Position numbers and translations under genes: made by a program. Shown in pieces: positions 4,236 through 6,226 of a DNA stretch of 6,226 nucleotides. This stretch comes from Ktedonobacterales bacterium (GTDB lineage: Bacteria > Chloroflexota > Ktedonobacteria > Ktedonobacterales > JADMIN01): NCBI GenBank assembly GCA_025450405.1, contig JANWHL010000170.1:1-6226 (forward strand), read 5' to 3'. The notes under the pieces were generated by a model. That model was given only the letters and a program-made list of their open reading frames with translations, ran no database searches and was not told the origin of the DNA. The number at the start of each line of letters is the position of its first letter. Position 1 is the first letter of the stretch.

Positions 4236-5528
4236 CTATTCCGCAGGCTTCGTGCCGCCGCCAGCGGAGGGCTCTGGGGCAGCCTTGGGCGTGGTCGGTA
4301 CGCTCGCGCCACCCGGTGCGGTGTCCTCGGCGAGGCGCGACGGATGGCCGCGTGACTTCGAGCCCTTGGGCGCATGCGTGGCTTGCCCTGCCGGCTGCTG
4401 AGATGCCCCCGCCGCGGCGCTCGCGCTCCCCGAGCCATCCTGAACCGCGGGCGGCCGCTGGCCCGATTGCGCCGCCTGCCGCGCCAGCGCCCGCCGCGCC
4501 ACCCGCCGCTGGACCGCGGCGCGCTTGGCCCCCAGCGATTGTCGGTAGACCCAATAGCGCGCGCGCCCATACGGCTGGTCGTGCGCGTCCAGTGTCAGCA
4601 CCGAATAGCCGCCGAAGCCTTCTTTGTAGGTGTAGAGGCTGTAATCCGCCTCGGTCGGCTCCAGCCGCTCCGCGATCGCCCGGAAGTCGTAGAGATCGCA
4701 CCCATGTGCCTTGGCCCAGCGCATCCCCGTCCACTGGAGCAGATGGTTCGGCCGGCGCTCGCGGTGGTGGTTGGACGACGCGCTGAACATCGACGTGGCG
4801 ACCTGCCCGCAGCGTGCCACGATCAGCCCGGCGATCGGCGCCCCCTCATACTCGGCCAGGAACTGCACCGCCGCGCCGCGCTCGCGATAGAGGTTCAGCA
4901 CCGTGGCGTAGTAGTCGCGCGGGTGGATGGCGAAGCCGTCGCGCGCGCCCGTCTCCTGGTAGAGCCCGTACCACGTGTCGAGGTCCGCCGCCGTGGTGCC
5001 CTCGCGGACGCGCACGCCCTTGCGCTCCGCCGCCTTGATGTTGTAGCGCCAGGTCATCTTCATGTTGGCCAGCAGGTCGGCCTCGCTCGGCCGCACATCC
5101 ACCACCCACGAGCGCCGCGGGTGCGTCGCGTAGGGATTGCGCCGGAAGCCCAGACGCCCCAGCGCGGCCAGCCAGCGCGCGTCGTCGTCCACCACGTTCG
5201 GCTCGATCTTCAGCATGAAGGCGCCCTCACGCCGCGCCAGACCCCGCGCCGCGTCCAGCAGCGCGCGCATCGCCGGGCCGTCCGGATCGTCCACCACCGG
5301 CCCGCGCGGCACGTAGAGATAGCGCCAGCCCAGCGGCGCCATCCGCGCCACCAGCACCACCATCGCACCGCGGAGGACGCCATCCTCCAGCGCGCCCAGC
5401 CGCACCATCCGGCTGCCCAGGAACGCGCCCAGCTCGCCCCACTCATAGGTCTGCGTGATGTACCCAATGGGCGACGCCTCGACAAACCGGTTCCACTGGT
5501 CGCGGTCGGTGACCTCCCGCACCTCCAT
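4236..5528 (-). CDS. FemAB/FemX-family aminoacyltransferase-like protein with disordered C-terminal tail
   Basis: This 430-residue protein resembles FemABX transferases, which use aminoacyl-tRNA to add residues to the lipid II stem peptide at the cytoplasmic face of the membrane. Residues 1-150 form the first GNAT-like half (QTYEWGELGAFLGSR at 26-40, LYVPRGPVVDDPDGPAMRAL at 71-90, KIEPN at 107-111). The second half opens with MKMTWRYNIKAAERKGVRV (156-174) and carries RRPNHLLQWTGMRWAKAHG (258-276), LYDFRAI and YKEGFGG (301-307), all typical of the family. The long coiled-coil insert of staphylococcal FemA was not seen. From about 330 a basic helix, then from about 358 a tail of some 70 residues rich in Ala, Pro, Gly, Ser and Gln, looks disordered. 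The ATG at 5528 follows AAAGGAGA (5536-5543) and begins the conserved domain; the frame is open far upstream, but only through the neighbouring gene. Related proteins can modify other envelope polymers, so the exact substrate is open. Confidence 0.85.
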   Translation of the reverse strand: MEVREVTDRDQWNRFVEASPIGYITQTYEWGELGAFLGSRMVRLGALEDGVLRGAMVVLVARMAPLGWRYLYVPRGPVVDDPDGPAMRALLDAARGLARREGAFMLKIEPNVVDDDARWLAALGRLGFRRNPYATHPRRSWVVDVRPSEADLLANMKMTWRYNIKAAERKGVRVREGTTAADLDTWYGLYQETGARDGFAIHPRDYYATVLNLYRERGAAVQFLAEYEGAPIAGLIVARCGQVATSMFSASSNHHRERRPNHLLQWTGMRWAKAHGCDLYDFRAIAERLEPTEADYSLYTYKEGFGGYSVLTLDAHDQPYGRARYWVYRQSLGAKRAAVQRRVARRALARQAAQSGQRPPAVQDGSGSASAAAGASQQPAGQATHAPKGSKSRGHPSRLAEDTAPGGASVPTTPKAAPEPSAGGGTKPAE

Positions 5529-5535
5529 CTCGGCG

Positions 5536-5543
5536 TCTCCTTT
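5536..5543 (-). promoter_or_regulatory. Ribosome binding site overlapping the upstream stop codon
   Basis: AAAGGAGA on the minus strand lies seven bases before the ATG at 5528, and its first A is the last base of the TGA stop of the preceding FemAB gene (5543-5545). This layout suggests translational coupling of the two FemAB genes. Confidence 0.75.
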
Positions 5544-6226
5544 CAGCGCCCGGCGCCCGCTGTCTTCGCCCGCTCGCGCTCTCGCTCCGCCTCGAAGCGC
5601 CGCCGCGCCCGCCGCTCCCCGCGCCGGCGCCAGCTCACCGCCGCCGTATAGGGCCAGTAGATCGCCGGGCGCAGCACCAGGTCTTGCGTTGGGATCACCC
5701 GATGGACCGCCCCGCCGAAGCCGCGCTTGAATTCGTAGACACCGTACATCTCCTCGCCCGGCTCCAGCACGTCCGGGATGCCGCGGAAGTCGTAGTACTC
5801 CGCGCCGCGCGCCTTCGCCCAGCGCATGCTCTCCCATTGGAGCAGGTAGTTCGGGCGCAACTTGCGGTGCGGCGGCAGCCCCGACGATCCACACATCAGG
5901 CTCCACGACCCCCGGCCAAACGCGGCGATGATCCCGGCGGCCAGCGGCTCGCCCTCGTGCTCGATCATGAGCAGAGCCATCTCGGCGGTCCCGTCGGCGG
6001 CGGCGCGCTCCGGCGAATAGTTGCGCAGCATGTCCGCGAACACGTAGCGCGGATAGACCGGGAAGCGGTCGCGCGCGCCCGTCTCCACCAGCAGCCGGTG
6101 GAAGGCGTCCAGGTCGGCGGGGGTCCCGCCCAGGCGCGCGGTGAGCCCCTTGCGCATGCCCGCGCGGATGTTCTGGCGCCAGGTCATCATCATGGTGGCG
6201 AGGATGGCGTCCTCACTCGGCCGGAT
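5543..6226 (-). CDS. Second FemAB-family protein, N-terminus beyond window
   Basis: The last 227 residues of a FemAB-type protein are visible; the reading frame continues past base 6226. It parallels the downstream gene: IRPSEDAILATMMMTWRQNI aligns with RPSEADLLANMKMTWRYNI, and RPNYLLQWESMRWAKARGAEYYDFRGI and YEFKRGFGG align with their counterparts. Some 155 residues, the first GNAT-like half, are expected upstream outside the window. The C-terminus is short and basic (RRRGERRARRRFEAERERER) instead of the long Ala/Pro tail of its neighbour; this may be a membrane- or RNA-contacting tail. An internal ATG at 6193 is not the start, because homology continues upstream of it. The 14-bp gap to the next gene indicates one operon. 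The two copies look like an old tandem duplication that may add successive residues of a peptide bridge, as FemA and FemB do. Confidence 0.85.
   Translation of the reverse strand: MRPSEDAILATMMMTWRQNIRAGMRKGLTARLGGTPADLDAFHRLLVETGARDRFPVYPRYVFADMLRNYSPERAAADGTAEMALLMIEHEGEPLAAGIIAAFGRGSWSLMCGSSGLPPHRKLRPNYLLQWESMRWAKARGAEYYDFRGIPDVLEPGEEMYGVYEFKRGFGGAVHRVIPTQDLVLRPAIYWPYTAAVSWRRRGERRARRRFEAERERERAKTAGAGR

Noticed and set aside
4374..5651. 425-residue plus-strand open frame
   Set aside because: It is antisense to the FemAB genes, Arg/His/Pro-rich and without family features; a typical shadow in GC-rich DNA.
5529..5906. N-terminal extension of the complete FemAB frame up to 5906 (556 residues in total)
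   Set aside because: The extra residues are Arg/Ala/Gly-rich readings of the upstream FemAB gene in another frame. The ribosome binding site and the conserved domain place the start at 5528.

Overview
The window is GC-rich bacterial DNA. It holds six protein-coding genes (two cut by the window edges), one decayed transposase relic and several intergenic repeat or hairpin elements. The tandem FemAB-type genes, the GC bias and the CACAGAGGA-type intergenic repeats would fit Chloroflexota (Sphaerobacter/Thermomicrobia-like), but that placement is inference. No rRNA, tRNA, CRISPR array or replication origin was seen.

Layout. From 1 to 1208, two minus-strand genes form a likely operon: a 104-residue ABM-fold monooxygenase-like protein (1208 to 894) followed after 27 bp by a zinc-finger-less DnaJ/CbpA-type co-chaperone whose C-terminus leaves the window at base 1. 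From 1209 to 1832 lies a 624 bp gap between divergent genes. It carries a 27-bp palindrome just upstream of the ABM gene, a GC hairpin and, at about 1590-1766, the relic of an IS5-family transposase. From 1833 to 3278 a plus-strand gene encodes a 481-residue FAD-dependent monooxygenase-like protein. A 241 bp convergent gap follows.

From 3520 to 3942 a minus-strand gene encodes a 140-residue protein with two membrane segments and no recognised family. The next 293 bp (3943-4235) hold a 9-bp-period tandem repeat, a nested hairpin and a perfect 12-bp-arm hairpin inside a unit bounded by 12-bp direct repeats. From 4236 to the window end, two tandem minus-strand FemAB-family genes lie 14 bp apart. 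The downstream copy is complete and has a long disordered Ala/Pro/Gly tail; the upstream copy lacks its N-terminus because the window ends.

The genes do not form one obvious pathway. The two FemAB-like proteins probably work together, most likely in building peptide cross-bridges or modifying the cell envelope. The ABM and DnaJ proteins are probably co-transcribed. The FAD enzyme and the small membrane protein look like single-gene units. I did not find a convincing new multi-gene system. The most interesting material is the intergenic repeats and palindromes and the transposase relic.
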